Source of the DNA: Antrihabitans stalactiti
Lineage (GTDB): Bacteria; Actinomycetota; Actinomycetes; Mycobacteriales; Mycobacteriaceae
Assembly: GCF_012932915.1 (NCBI RefSeq)
Contig: NZ_VCQU01000002.1
Location: 62,001 to 126,000, forward strand
Length of the DNA stretch: 64,000 nt
Reading direction: 5' to 3'
Shown: positions 8,185 to 17,221 of the stretch, piece by piece
Layout of the letters: every line of letters starts with the position of its first letter
Position numbering within the stretch: position 1 is the first letter of the stretch
Program-made: the position numbers and the translations under genes
Notes under the pieces: model-generated
Told to the model about the DNA's origin: nothing
The model's input: only the letters and a program-made list of their open reading frames with translations
Database searches by the model: none

Positions 8185-9879
8185 ATGGACAGCGAAACGA
8201 TTCAGCGGAGACGTTGGCTCATCTTGGGTGTGATGGTGATCTGCCTGCTGGTCGTGATCCTCGACAACACGATCCTCAACGTTGCATTGAGGACCATCCA
8301 GGACGACCTGAGCGCCTCGCAGAGTCAGATGCAGTGGGCTGTCGACAGTTATGCGCTCGTCTTCGCGGGTTTGCTGATCGTCTGGGGTGTAACCGGCGAC
8401 CGAGTCGGCCGAAAACGTATCTTGCTGTTAGGAATTGCCACGTTCGGCGTGACGTCGGCGCTGTGTTCGTTCGCGACGACGCCGACCGAATTGATCGTCT
8501 ACCGTGCGCTGATGGGCATCGGCGCTGCAGCCGTTCAGCCGCAGACACTGTCGATCATTCAGAACGTCTTCGAACCCGAGGAGCGGCCGAAGGCGATCGG
8601 CATCTGGGCGGCGTTCTCAGGCGTGGCGATTGCTGTCGGACCGATCGCGGGCGGCGCCTTGATCAAATTCTTCTGGTGGGGCTCTGTCTTCTTGGTCAAT
8701 GTGCCCATCGTGATCGTCGGCGCAATTCTCATCTTTGTGCTCGTCCCCGAGTCTCGCGATCCGAATCCCGGCCGGTTCGATCCGTTCGGCAGCCTGCTCT
8801 CTATTGTCGCTCTCGTCGTTCTGGTCTACGGAATCATCCAGGGCGGCAACACGAACGACTGGCTGCGGTGGAATACCCTCGGCGCGATCATCGTCGGCGC
8901 CGCCTTGCTTGCACTGTTCGTCTACCTCGAGAAGCGGAGTTCGCATCCGACGATCGATGTGACACTCTTCGCGAACAAGCACTTCAGCGCGGGCACGATT
9001 TCGATCGCCATGGTGTTCTTCGCGCTGATGGGCGCCACGTTCTATCTCGCCTACTTCTTGCAGGTGATTCGCGGCTACACACCGCTGGCCGCCGGCGTGA
9101 GCCTGATCGCCGTCGCGGCAGGCGTCATGATCATGGCAAGCCAGGCAGCAGGACTGTCGGCCAAGTTCGGCTCGAAACTTGTCGCCGGAACAGGGCTGAC
9201 GATCTTTGCGCTGACGATGCTCTCCTACGTGCTCGTCACCGCCGCAACCCCGCAGTGGCTGATCGAGGTCGAGATGTTCACGCTCGGTGCGGGAATGGGC
9301 TTGACCATGACGCCCGCGACGAACGCGATCATGGGCGCGGTCCCGCGCGAGAAGGCGGGAGCGGGTTCGGCGGTGAACAACACGGTCCGGCAGGTGGCGG
9401 GTGCGTTGGGTGTTGCCGTCTTGGGATCGATCCTGGCAGTCTCCTTCCGTGGTTCGCTCGGGGCCGACCGTCCCGCCGAACTCGCTGCGGCGCTGGACCA
9501 ACCCGCCGCCATAGTCGCCACGCTGCCCGACAATGTGCGCGTCGCCCCGTTGGTGCGCGACGATGCAAGCGAATCGATCGGCGGCGCATTGCAATTCGTC
9601 GAGAAAGCTGCAGCCGCGATGCAGAAGCGAGGCGAGCTGCCGCAAGCAGCGCAGTTGTCGCCTGACGTGGTCGCGCAGCAACGTGCGAAGGCACAGACCG
9701 AGATCGGCGCGTTCGTTCAGGAATCGAAGGACTCGTTCATCCACGGGATGCACGTGTCGTCGATCGTGGCCGCGCTGAGCGCATTCCTCGGTGCGATCGC
9801 GGCGTTCACGATGCTTCCCGGTCCGACCGAGCCTCGGACGTCGGATGCGCACGACGAGGTGGCGCCGGAACTGGTATGA
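8185..9879 (+). CDS. MFS drug efflux transporter, DHA2 (14-TM) family
   Basis: 564 residues. It is probably a proton-coupled exporter of drugs or toxic organic compounds in the cell membrane. The first helix carries the DHA2 motif LDNTILNVALRTIQDDL. Motif A follows (GVTGDRVGRKRI), then the helix 4-5 region ending in GPIAGGALI, and there are about 14 hydrophobic segments. A large loop of about 100 residues near the C-terminus (FVEKAAAAMQKRG...) precedes the last helix. I prefer the ATG at 8185 because GGGTGGGAG lies just upstream; a GTG at 8173 is also in frame. The stop overlaps the TetR start (ATGA). The substrate is not deducible. Confidence 0.88.
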   Translation: MDSETIQRRRWLILGVMVICLLVVILDNTILNVALRTIQDDLSASQSQMQWAVDSYALVFAGLLIVWGVTGDRVGRKRILLLGIATFGVTSALCSFATTPTELIVYRALMGIGAAAVQPQTLSIIQNVFEPEERPKAIGIWAAFSGVAIAVGPIAGGALIKFFWWGSVFLVNVPIVIVGAILIFVLVPESRDPNPGRFDPFGSLLSIVALVVLVYGIIQGGNTNDWLRWNTLGAIIVGAALLALFVYLEKRSSHPTIDVTLFANKHFSAGTISIAMVFFALMGATFYLAYFLQVIRGYTPLAAGVSLIAVAAGVMIMASQAAGLSAKFGSKLVAGTGLTIFALTMLSYVLVTAATPQWLIEVEMFTLGAGMGLTMTPATNAIMGAVPREKAGAGSAVNNTVRQVAGALGVAVLGSILAVSFRGSLGADRPAELAAALDQPAAIVATLPDNVRVAPLVRDDASESIGGALQFVEKAAAAMQKRGELPQAAQLSPDVVAQQRAKAQTEIGAFVQESKDSFIHGMHVSSIVAALSAFLGAIAAFTMLPGPTEPRTSDAHDEVAPELV

Positions 9880-10454
9880 AACCTCGTGGGCGCCCGCGGG
9901 ATACCGCAATCGATGATCAGGTCCGGGCGGCGACGCTCGACCTGCTCGCCGAGGTAGGGCGGGCTGGAACGACGGTCGAGGCGGTCGCGGCCGCGTCCGG
10001 AGTGGCCAAGACGACGATCTATCGACGCTGGTCCGGGCGAGACGATTTGATCCTGGGCGCTCTGTCGGTGCTGTTCCAGTCGGATGACGAGCCCACGCTC
10101 AGCGACGACCCGCGGGCGGACTTGGGTGCGTTGCTCGGGCGGCTGCGCGAACAGTGGGCCGATCCCCAGTTTCGGCGCCTCATGCGCCGCCTGTCGTCGG
10201 ACGGCAGCGAGGCACCGCAGGACTATCAGCGGTTCCGTGAGCAACTGATCGCGCAGCGGCGTGGCCTGCTGTTGGCAATTCTGGGCCGCTGCGTCGACGC
10301 TGGCTACATTCGCGACGACGTCGACTTACGTTGGGCTGCAGATCTTCTCGTCGCCCCGGTCATCGTCGCTGCGATGACCCATCGCGACGACGTCACAGCG
10401 AGTCAGCTCGACTTCAGCGTTGATATCGTTCTTCGGGGTCTAGCTCCTGGCTGA
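9876..10454 (+). CDS. TetR family transcriptional regulator
   Basis: 192 residues. The N-terminal helix-turn-helix (TTVEAVAAASGVAKTTIYRRW, about residues 32-52) is typical of the family, followed by an all-helical ligand domain with a TetR_C-like region. It overlaps the MFS gene by 4 bp, so it is cotranscribed with it and probably represses the operon through the 28-bp palindrome at 8143-8170. Its last 41 bp overlap the 3' end of the sirtuin gene on the other strand. Confidence 0.9.
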   Translation: MKPRGRPRDTAIDDQVRAATLDLLAEVGRAGTTVEAVAAASGVAKTTIYRRWSGRDDLILGALSVLFQSDDEPTLSDDPRADLGALLGRLREQWADPQFRRLMRRLSSDGSEAPQDYQRFREQLIAQRRGLLLAILGRCVDAGYIRDDVDLRWAADLLVAPVIVAAMTHRDDVTASQLDFSVDIVLRGLAPG

Positions 10455-11292
10455 TTACGGTCAGCACTTCCGAGCAGCCGGCTTCGAGCTTGATGGTGGC
10501 GAACTCGTCTCCTCGCGTCGGTCCGCGGTTGATGATCGCGATCGGAATGCCGAGCTTGGCGGCCCGGCGAACGAACCGCAGCCCGGACATCACAGTCAGT
10601 GACGAGCCGGCCACGAGGAGGACGTCCGCCTGCTCCACCACGTCGAATGCGGCCCGAACCCGCTCGCGCGGAACGCTTTCGCCGAAGTACACGATGTCGG
10701 GCTTGAGCATCCCGCCGCACACGTGACAGTCGACGGGACGGAAGCCGTCGGTGCTCGCGAGCACCGCGTCGGCGTCCGGGGCGATCTCGACGCCTGTCGC
10801 GGCTGCTGCTGTGAACCCCGGGTTCGCGGCGTCGAGCCGTTTCGCAAGCGTGTGGCGTGACACGCGATGGCCGCATTCCAGGCAACGGATCTGCGCATAC
10901 GAACCGTGCAAGTCGATGACGTTGCGGCTACCGGCCTTCGTATGCAGCAGATCGACGTTCTGAGTGATGACCGCATTCACCAGGCCCGCGCGTTCCAGAC
11001 GGGCGAGCGCGCGGTGACCGGCGTTCGGCTGTGCGGCGTCCATGAAGCGCCACCCGAGATGATTACGCGCCCAGTAGTGCCTGCGGAAGTCGCGGTCGCC
11101 GACGAACTGCTGGTACGTCATCGGATTGCGGGGTGGCGAATCCGGACCGCGATAGTCCGGGATCCCGCTGTCGGTCGACATCCCCGCGCCCGTCAACGCC
11201 ACGGTCCGCCTGCCGTCGAGCAGGTCGCGGATCGTGTCGCTTTTCTTCAATCCCCGCCGGGCGGTCGCCGACGAAGCTTGATTCATGACCAC
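10414..11292 (-). CDS. NAD-dependent protein deacylase, Sir2 family
   Basis: 292 residues. It removes acyl groups from lysine with consumption of NAD. NAD-binding motifs GAGMSTDSGIPDYRG (about 35-49) and TQNVDLLH (about 110-117), catalytic H129 (DLHGSY) and four zinc cysteines in CLEC (137, 140) and CHVC (189, 192) are all present; the GSSLTV motif lies near residue 230. The start is uncertain: GTG at 11292, ATG at 11286 or a TTG 45 bp inside. The ATG shares the palindrome CATG with the start of the divergent VOC gene. The larger zinc module and N-terminal extension resemble class II-type sirtuins; the substrates are unknown. Confidence 0.9.
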   Translation of the reverse strand: MVMNQASSATARRGLKKSDTIRDLLDGRRTVALTGAGMSTDSGIPDYRGPDSPPRNPMTYQQFVGDRDFRRHYWARNHLGWRFMDAAQPNAGHRALARLERAGLVNAVITQNVDLLHTKAGSRNVIDLHGSYAQIRCLECGHRVSRHTLAKRLDAANPGFTAAAATGVEIAPDADAVLASTDGFRPVDCHVCGGMLKPDIVYFGESVPRERVRAAFDVVEQADVLLVAGSSLTVMSGLRFVRRAAKLGIPIAIINRGPTRGDEFATIKLEAGCSEVLTVISQELDPEERYQR

Positions 11293-11770
11293 ACTTCCAG
11301 TTAACCCGATTCCCGCCGGCTACCGCACCATCACACCGTTCCTCGCGGTCAGCGACGGTGCTGCTGCCCTCGACTTCTACCAGCGCGGGCTCGGCGCCGA
11401 GATCGTCGACCGAATGGACGCGCCGGATGGCAGCGTCATGCACGCCGAAATCAGAATCGGCGACTCCATGCTGCAGCTGTCCAACGAAATGCCCGACTAC
11501 GGAATCAAGGCGCCCGAAGCGGGGTGGGTGCACTCGTCGATCGTCGTCTACACCCCGGACACCGACGCGTTCGTCGACCGCGCGGTCCGGGAAGGGGCGA
11601 CCCTGGTGCTTCCGGTTTCCGACACTTTCTCCGGTGATCGGCACGGCGTCGTCATCGACCCGTTCGGTCACCGCTGGGCGGTCTGCACCAAGATCGAGGA
11701 CGTACCCGCCGAAGAGGTCGCGCGCCGGGCGCGCGAGCTGTTCTTCCCCGCCGCCGAGCCCGCTCAGTAG
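11285..11770 (+). CDS. VOC-superfamily protein, PhnB/glyoxalase-like
   Basis: 161 residues in the fold shared by glyoxalase, bleomycin-resistance proteins and PhnB. Two beta-alpha-beta-beta-beta modules can be recognised: residues 10-70 (YRTITPFLAVSDGAAALDFYQRGLGAE) and 75-145, ending in DPFGHRWAVCTK. Members of this PhnB-like group have no settled function. Its ATG overlaps the sirtuin ATG on the opposite strand, so each promoter must lie within the other gene or one start is further inside. Its 3' end overlaps the dehydrogenase gene by 7 bp. Confidence 0.85.
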   Translation: MTTLPVNPIPAGYRTITPFLAVSDGAAALDFYQRGLGAEIVDRMDAPDGSVMHAEIRIGDSMLQLSNEMPDYGIKAPEAGWVHSSIVVYTPDTDAFVDRAVREGATLVLPVSDTFSGDRHGVVIDPFGHRWAVCTKIEDVPAEEVARRARELFFPAAEPAQ

Positions 11771-12684
11771 CCGGCGACTGGGTCGACTTTCGCAATCAAG
11801 TCCTCACCGGCGGCGAATCTGGCGACGTTCTCGGCCACTCGGTCCGCGAACGCCGCCACTCGCCGCTGCGGCGGGTTCGAATCATGTGGCGTGACAATCG
11901 CATTCGGGAGTGTCCACAACGGGTGGCCGTCCGGCAGCGGCTCAGGATCGGTGACGTCGAGGCCGACGCCGCCGATCTGGTTCGCCTCCAACGCTTCCAC
12001 CACCGCATCTGTGTCCACGAGGCTGCCGCGGGCGACGTTGATCACCCACGATGTCGGCTTCAGCTGGGCCAGCTCGGCTGCCCCGAGCAGGTGCTTCGTT
12101 GCCGGCGTGGCAGGCGCAGCGATGACGACATGGTCGGTGCGCGACCACACCTCGTCGAGCCGCGTCACTGGCAGTGTCTCGATCGCACCGGGCACCGGCC
12201 TACCAGAACGGTTGACCGCGACGACGCGAGCGCCGAGCGGCGCCAGCATCGGTATCAATGCGCGGCCGATTCCGCCGGCGCCGATGATCGCGACTGTGCT
12301 GCCGCGCAGTGTGCCGACCTTCGGAAAGAATTCTTGTTGCCGCCAGGTGTCGGCGAAGAGGTGCTCAGGTATTGCGCGTACCCCGGCAAGCAACAGCGCC
12401 AGTGCATGTTCGGCAACGGTCGGGGCGAAAGTTCCGGTCGCAGAGGTGAACTGGACCCGAGGATTTGCGTCGACGACTCCCGCTGTGAAGAATTCTTCGA
12501 TACCCGCCGAGAACAACTGCACCCATTCGACGTTGTCGGGCAACGGGTCTGGAAAGTCGTCAGGGCCGGCAGTCCATACGAGGCCGCTGGCAGCGGTGAG
12601 CTCTGCGAGCTCACCGCCAGCACGTTCGACCGCGTCGACGAGCGTCGGGTCCTGATTCGGCAGCAGAGCGATAGTCGTTGCCAT
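11764..12684 (-). CDS. D-isomer specific 2-hydroxyacid dehydrogenase
   Basis: 306 residues. It is an NAD(P)-dependent oxidoreductase of the D-lactate/phosphoglycerate dehydrogenase family. The Rossmann motif GAGGIG (135-140), the catalytic arginine in NVARG (R219), the glutamate region (DVTDPEPL, about 244-251) and the histidine in TPH (H267) form the usual active site. It lies 9 bp after ectC on the same strand, so it is the last gene of the ectoine operon, where ectD is often found in other actinomycetes. The substrate is unknown; the link to ectoine rests only on position. Confidence 0.87.
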   Translation of the reverse strand: MATTIALLPNQDPTLVDAVERAGGELAELTAASGLVWTAGPDDFPDPLPDNVEWVQLFSAGIEEFFTAGVVDANPRVQFTSATGTFAPTVAEHALALLLAGVRAIPEHLFADTWRQQEFFPKVGTLRGSTVAIIGAGGIGRALIPMLAPLGARVVAVNRSGRPVPGAIETLPVTRLDEVWSRTDHVVIAAPATPATKHLLGAAELAQLKPTSWVINVARGSLVDTDAVVEALEANQIGGVGLDVTDPEPLPDGHPLWTLPNAIVTPHDSNPPQRRVAAFADRVAENVARFAAGEDLIAKVDPVAGY

Positions 12685-12693
12685 CAGCCAACC

Positions 12694-13089
12694 CTACTGG
12701 GCAGCAACCAGTGGGTAGACACCGTTTTCATCGTGCACTTCGCGACCGGTGACAGGCGGGTTGAATACGCATAGCATGCGCATTTCGGTCCGGGGCTCGA
12801 CGCGATGGCGCTCGTGTCCGTTGAGTAGATACATCGAGCCGGGACCGAGGTCGTAAACGCGGTCGTTGTCGAGGTCGACGAGTTTGCCTTCCCCCTCGAT
12901 GAGCCACACGGCTTCGACGTGGTTGGCGTAGTGGAACTCGTTGACCGTCCCTGCGGCGATGGTGGTCTCGTGGAACGAGAACCCCACGCCGTCTCCGCCG
13001 AGCACGATGCGCTTGCTGCGCCACGCTCCGTCGCTGCTGGTCACATCACGGTCGGTGTCGGTGATTTCGGCTGTCGATCGCACGATCAT
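12694..13089 (-). CDS. ectC: L-ectoine synthase
   Basis: 131 residues, the usual size. It cyclises N-gamma-acetyl-diaminobutyrate to ectoine, an osmoprotectant, in the cytoplasm. It has a cupin fold with metal and substrate residues in EFHYANHVEAVWLIEGEGKL and GSMYLLNGHERH, both standard for EctC. It lies 13 bp after ectB in an ectABC operon. No ectD hydroxylase is seen near it, so this locus should give ectoine and not hydroxyectoine. Confidence 0.95.
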   Translation of the reverse strand: MIVRSTAEITDTDRDVTSSDGAWRSKRIVLGGDGVGFSFHETTIAAGTVNEFHYANHVEAVWLIEGEGKLVDLDNDRVYDLGPGSMYLLNGHERHRVEPRTEMRMLCVFNPPVTGREVHDENGVYPLVAAQ

Positions 13090-13102
13090 GGTGTGATTCC
13101 TC

Positions 13103-14386
13103 TCAGCTGCAGACTGTTGCGGTGGCGTCGGCGATGATGCGGAGCCCGTGGTCGAGCTCTTCGTCGGTGATCGTCAGTGGCGGCAGAAGTTTCACGACAC
13201 CGTCTGTCGGCCCGGATGTTTCGGTCAGCAGACCGTTGTCGAACGCGAGTTGGCATACCTTGCCCGCAGATTCGGCGTTCTCGAAGGCGAGACCCTGGAC
13301 GAGACCGCGGCCGCGAGTCGTGACTCCGTCGAACGCGTCGGCCAACTTCGAGAACTCGGCGTGAATCTTGTCGCCCTTCTCCAGCGTGGACACCTCGAGG
13401 CGGTCGTCGGACCAATAATGTTCCAGCGCAACCTGTGCGGTGACGAAGGACGGGTTGTTGCCGCGGAACGTTCCGTTGTGCTCGCCCGGCGCCCACACGT
13501 CCAACTCGGGCTTGAACAGCGTCAGTGCCATCGGCATTCCGTAGCCACCGATCGACTTCGACAGGGTGACGATGTCGGGCTCGATGCCCGCGACCTCGAA
13601 CGAGAAGAACGGACCTGTTCGGCCGCAACCCATCTGGACGTCGTCGACGATCAGCAGAATTCCACGGCGCGAGCACAGATCAGCAAGCGCGCGCAGCCAT
13701 TCCGGGCGTGCGACATTGACGCCGCCTTCACCCTGGACGGTCTCGACGATGACGGCGGCCGGGCGATTGAGGCCCGATCCCGAGTCGTCGAGCACGCGCT
13801 CGAACCAGTGGAAATCTTCCATCACGCCGTCGAAGTAGTTGTCGAACGGCATCGGCGTCGTGTGGACGAGGGGGATACCCGCGCCTGCGCGTTTGAACGC
13901 GTTGCCCGTCACCGACAAAGCCCCGAGGGTCATGCCGTGAAAGGCGTTGGTGAAGTTGATGATCGACTCGCGGCCGGTCACCTTGCGCGCCAGTTTCAGT
14001 GCAGCCTCGACGGTGTTCGCGCCGGTCGGTCCCGGAAACTGGACCTTGTAGTCGAGACCGCGTGGCTCGAGCACCTTCATTGCGAAGGTCTCCAAGAACC
14101 GTCGTTTTGCCACGGTGGCCATATCGAGCGAGTGCGTGATGCCATCGCCCGCAATGTATTCGATCAAGGCTTTCTTGAGGACCGGGTTGTTGTGACCATA
14201 GTTCAGCGCGCCGGCGCCTGCGAAGAAGTCGAGGTACTCCTTGCCGTCCTCGTCGCGCAGCCAAGCACCCTTTGCTGTCTCGAAAACGGTGGGCCATTGG
14301 CGGCTATAACTTCGGACTTCGGATTCCAAGGACTCGAAAATCGTTGGCTCAATGGTTGTCGGTTTAAAGGTTGTCATTGTCGGCAT
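13103..14386 (-). CDS. ectB: Diaminobutyrate-2-oxoglutarate transaminase
   Basis: 427 residues. It is a PLP enzyme of class III aminotransferases that converts aspartate semialdehyde to L-2,4-diaminobutyrate, the first step of ectoine synthesis. Motifs include [31 protein letters not shown] and the PLP lysine region [15 protein letters not shown] (K about residue 272). The N-terminus ([18 protein letters not shown]) is the EctB signature. Its start overlaps the ectA end by 23 bp. It acts before EctA and EctC in one operon. Confidence 0.95.
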   Translation of the reverse strand: MPTMTTFKPTTIEPTIFESLESEVRSYSRQWPTVFETAKGAWLRDEDGKEYLDFFAGAGALNYGHNNPVLKKALIEYIAGDGITHSLDMATVAKRRFLETFAMKVLEPRGLDYKVQFPGPTGANTVEAALKLARKVTGRESIINFTNAFHGMTLGALSVTGNAFKRAGAGIPLVHTTPMPFDNYFDGVMEDFHWFERVLDDSGSGLNRPAAVIVETVQGEGGVNVARPEWLRALADLCSRRGILLIVDDVQMGCGRTGPFFSFEVAGIEPDIVTLSKSIGGYGMPMALTLFKPELDVWAPGEHNGTFRGNNPSFVTAQVALEHYWSDDRLEVSTLEKGDKIHAEFSKLADAFDGVTTRGRGLVQGLAFENAESAGKVCQLAFDNGLLTETSGPTDGVVKLLPPLTITDEELDHGLRIIADATATVCS

Positions 14387-14909
14387 GCTCCTTCGTCAGT
14401 TGATCCATCGGACCGACTGTGTAGAGATCTTCCGGTTGGTGACTGTCAGGGAAGTTGTCGGCGGAAAACAGGGTCTGCTTCGAAATTGAGGTGTCGCGCC
14501 GCCTCGCGAGCGCGGTGAACATCGCGATCGATGCGGTGTTGTCCGGGCTGATCGTCGTTTCGAGAGTGTGCGCCGCGGTGGTGTCGAGAAGGCGGTTCAG
14601 CATCGCCACTCCGAGGCCTCGGCCGCGCTGAGCACGGTCGACAGCAACCTGCCAGACGAACAATGTCGTTGGCGATTGCGGGCGCATGAATCCGGAGACG
14701 AACCCGACGACGTCGCCAGCGCTCTCGGCCACGATCGTCGTGTCGGAAAAGTCCCGGCACCACAACAGGTACGAATAGCTCGAATTGACGTCGAGTACTT
14801 GTGAATCCTTTGCCAACTGCCAGAGCCGGACTCCGTCAGCTATCTGTGGACTTCGAAGCGACGCCGCGTCCGGCACGGCGCTGTGGGTGTCGTTCGTCTG
14901 TGATTGCAT
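14364..14909 (-). CDS. ectA: L-2,4-diaminobutyrate N-acetyltransferase
   Basis: 181 residues. It is a GNAT acetyltransferase that acetylates diaminobutyrate with acetyl-CoA. The EctA signature [23 protein letters not shown] (split by the fold) is present, as is the acetyl-CoA loop ([15 protein letters not shown], about 96-110). It is the first gene of the operon; about 59 bp separate it from the recQ 3' end, and a weak TTAGAC/TATTCG pair lies on the minus strand there. Osmotic control is expected from the pathway but no operator was recognised. Confidence 0.93.
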   Translation of the reverse strand: MQSQTNDTHSAVPDAASLRSPQIADGVRLWQLAKDSQVLDVNSSYSYLLWCRDFSDTTIVAESAGDVVGFVSGFMRPQSPTTLFVWQVAVDRAQRGRGLGVAMLNRLLDTTAAHTLETTISPDNTASIAMFTALARRRDTSISKQTLFSADNFPDSHQPEDLYTVGPMDQLTKEHADNDNL

Positions 14910-14968
14910 CGGTAGTAGCGAATACCCCGGGCAGCCAAAGGTCTAACTATGGCCTCCGCCACACTCGG

Positions 14969-17074
14969 TTACTTCGGCGTCGCGATGGCGAACGGCAGGA
15001 CCGCTTCGGCCCCCGCCGCACGCATGGCCCGGGCAGCCATGGTGAACGTCCAACCGGTGTCGGTCAGGGCGTCTACCAGCAGAATCGGGCCTTCGACGCC
15101 GCTGAGATCGGGGGTGTCCCACGCGTCGACCAGACCGGCGACGCGATACGCGGAGTTGGCCGCGGATACCGGCGGGTGACCAGGCGCTTCACGGAGAACG
15201 CCCAGGTCGGTCAGCCTGCCGAGGTCCGCCAAGCGGGCAGCCAGGCTGCCGACCAGAATCGGGTGCGTCGGCGATTCGAGCGCCATGACCGAGGTCGGTC
15301 GCTGCTCCCAATCCCACGCCTTGAGAACCTTGATCGACGCCGCGAGCAGCGCATCGGGCGCAGGAGCGTCAGGTCCGTCGAGGAGGGCGCGCAGCCGCTG
15401 ACCCCACCCGAGGTCGGACAGCCTGCCCAGCACGCGGCCGGTCTCGGCGCCGTCGCTGATCTTGCCGGAGAGCTTGACGCCCAGCTTCGCAAGCCCGGTC
15501 GGCCACATCTTGCGGGGCAGTAGGTCGACGCCGGGGCGATCGAGGCGCGTCCGAGTCGCGTCGAGGTCCGCCGCGTCGACCGTGCGGTCGCGGACACTGC
15601 CGGTGCAGTTGTCGCAACGACCGCAGGGTGCCGGCGCTTCGGTGAGCCCGGGATCGTCGAGCTGCCTGCGGAGAAAATCCATCCGGCAGGTGGTGATTTT
15701 TTGGTACTCCAACATCGCGTTCTGTTCGGATTCGCGCGCGGTATCGAGGCGCAGGTAGCGCTCCTCGTCGTAGGTCCAGGGCTCACCGGTCGCGATCCAG
15801 CCGCCGCGAACCCGCTTCACGGCGCCGTCGACGTCGAGCACCTTGAGGACCATCTCGAGTCGAGTCCGGTTGAGCTCCACGAGCGGTTCGAGGGCGGGCG
15901 TCGAGAGCGGCTTTATCGGGTCCAGCGCTTCGATGACTTTGCGCACCAGGTGCTCTCGCGGAAAGGCGACCGACGAAAAGTAGCTCCAGATGCGTTGGTC
16001 CTCGGCGCCGGGCAGGAGTATCACTTCCGCACGGTCCGTAGCTCGGCCCGCGCGGCCGACCTGTTGGTAGTAGGCGATCGGGGAGGAGGGCGCGCCGAGA
16101 TGGACAACGAAGCCGAGGTCGGGCTTGTCGAACCCCATGCCGAGCGCGGAGGTGGCAACAAGCGCCTTGACCTCGTTGTTCAGCAACGCTATTTCCAACG
16201 CCTCGCGTTCGGCGGTGTCGGTCTGGCCGGTGTATGCGGCGACCTTGTGACCATGGTCGGACAGTATGTCGGCGAGGTCCCGCGCGCCCGACACCGTGAG
16301 CACGTAGATGATGCCGGAACCGGGGAGGTCCGCGAGTTGCCTGCTCAGCCAGGCCGCGCGCTCGACCGCGTCGTCGAGATGAACTACTGACAGATGCAGG
16401 GATTCGCGCTCGAGCGTGCCACGCAAGACCAACGTGTCCGAGCCGCCGACACCGACCTGCGCGGCGATATCGGCGACAACGCGGTCGTTAGCGGTCGCGG
16501 TGGTGGCGAGGACGGGGATGTTGTTGCCGAGGTCGGCCACGAGGGTGCGGATACGCCTGTAATCAGGCCGGAAATCGTGGCCCCAGTCGGACACGCAATG
16601 CGCTTCGTCGACGACGACAAGGCCTGCATCGGCCGCGAGTGACGGAAGTACCTGGTCACGGAAGTCCGGGTTGTTCAGCCGTTCAGGGCTGACCAGCAGC
16701 ACATCGATCTCGCCCGCCGCGACGTCGGCATGAATCTCGTCCCATTCGGTGACGTTGCCGGAGTTGATAGTCGCGGCCCGGACGCCTGCTCGTTCGGCAG
16801 CAGCGACCTGGTTGCGCATCAAAGCGAGCAACGGCGACACGATGACCGTCGGACCCATGCCCTGGCGTCGCAGCAATTTCGCCGAGATGAAGTACACCGC
16901 CGACTTGCCCCACCCGGTTCGCTGCACCACCAGCGCGCGTTTGCGTTGGACGACCAGCGCCTCGATCGCGATCCACTGGTCGTCGCGCAACTGCGCCGTC
17001 GGGCCTGCCAGCTCCCGGAGGAGTTGTTCGGCATCGGCGCGCAGGTCCGTGGTGGCGGTCGTCATGAACCCCAT
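14969..17074 (-). CDS. recQ: RecQ-type ATP-dependent DNA helicase with C-terminal phosphoribosyltransferase-like domain
   Basis: 701 residues. Helicase core: a Q-motif-like LRDDQWIAIEAL (about 30-40), Walker A TGWGKS (53-58), DEAHCVSDWGHDFRPDY (156-172), and the second RecA domain with GLVATS-like ALVATSALGMGFDKPDL and QQVGRAGRATDRAE. A zinc cluster follows (C in ITTCRMDF plus PCGRCDNC). There is no HRDC domain; instead the last 100 residues carry GPILLVDALTDTGWT (VDALTDTG at about 667-674), which matches the PRPP-binding loop of type I phosphoribosyltransferases such as ComF. The fusion suggests a link between unwinding and nucleotide sensing or salvage. The ATG at 17062 is an alternative start. 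Confidence 0.88.
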   Translation of the reverse strand: MGFMTTATTDLRADAEQLLRELAGPTAQLRDDQWIAIEALVVQRKRALVVQRTGWGKSAVYFISAKLLRRQGMGPTVIVSPLLALMRNQVAAAERAGVRAATINSGNVTEWDEIHADVAAGEIDVLLVSPERLNNPDFRDQVLPSLAADAGLVVVDEAHCVSDWGHDFRPDYRRIRTLVADLGNNIPVLATTATANDRVVADIAAQVGVGGSDTLVLRGTLERESLHLSVVHLDDAVERAAWLSRQLADLPGSGIIYVLTVSGARDLADILSDHGHKVAAYTGQTDTAEREALEIALLNNEVKALVATSALGMGFDKPDLGFVVHLGAPSSPIAYYQQVGRAGRATDRAEVILLPGAEDQRIWSYFSSVAFPREHLVRKVIEALDPIKPLSTPALEPLVELNRTRLEMVLKVLDVDGAVKRVRGGWIATGEPWTYDEERYLRLDTARESEQNAMLEYQKITTCRMDFLRRQLDDPGLTEAPAPCGRCDNCTGSVRDRTVDAADLDATRTRLDRPGVDLLPRKMWPTGLAKLGVKLSGKISDGAETGRVLGRLSDLGWGQRLRALLDGPDAPAPDALLAASIKVLKAWDWEQRPTSVMALESPTHPILVGSLAARLADLGRLTDLGVLREAPGHPPVSAANSAYRVAGLVDAWDTPDLSGVEGPILLVDALTDTGWTFTMAARAMRAAGAEAVLPFAIATPK

Positions 17075-17100
17075 CGTGCACTAGCGGGCCGACAACCGAA

Positions 17101-17216
17101 CCCCGTGCGCGCGTCTCACCGCCCCAGGGGTAAAAATCGCGCACAGTTCTGGGCGGCAGTCGCCTGACAACTGTGCGCGATTTTTACCCTTCTGGGGGTG
17201 AGACACGCGCACGGGG
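17101..17216. repeat. Family A palindromic repeat, two units in inverted arrangement
   Basis: Unit 1 (17101-17148) and unit 2 (17169-17216) are reverse complements of each other with few differences, around a 20-nt spacer, and each unit is itself an imperfect palindrome with GTGCGCG ... CGCGCAC ends. The block starts 5 bp after the rtcB stop and lies 26 bp before recQ reads away on the same strand. It can fold into one very long hairpin or two smaller ones. The other copies are at 33947, 53249, 60759 and 63691. Confidence 0.9.
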
Positions 17217-17221
17217 TGGGG

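Noticed and set aside
17101-17216. A CRISPR array or a tRNA-like repeat
   Set aside because: Two inverted units with one spacer, and related copies dispersed over 46 kb as palindromes, are not direct repeats with regular spacers.
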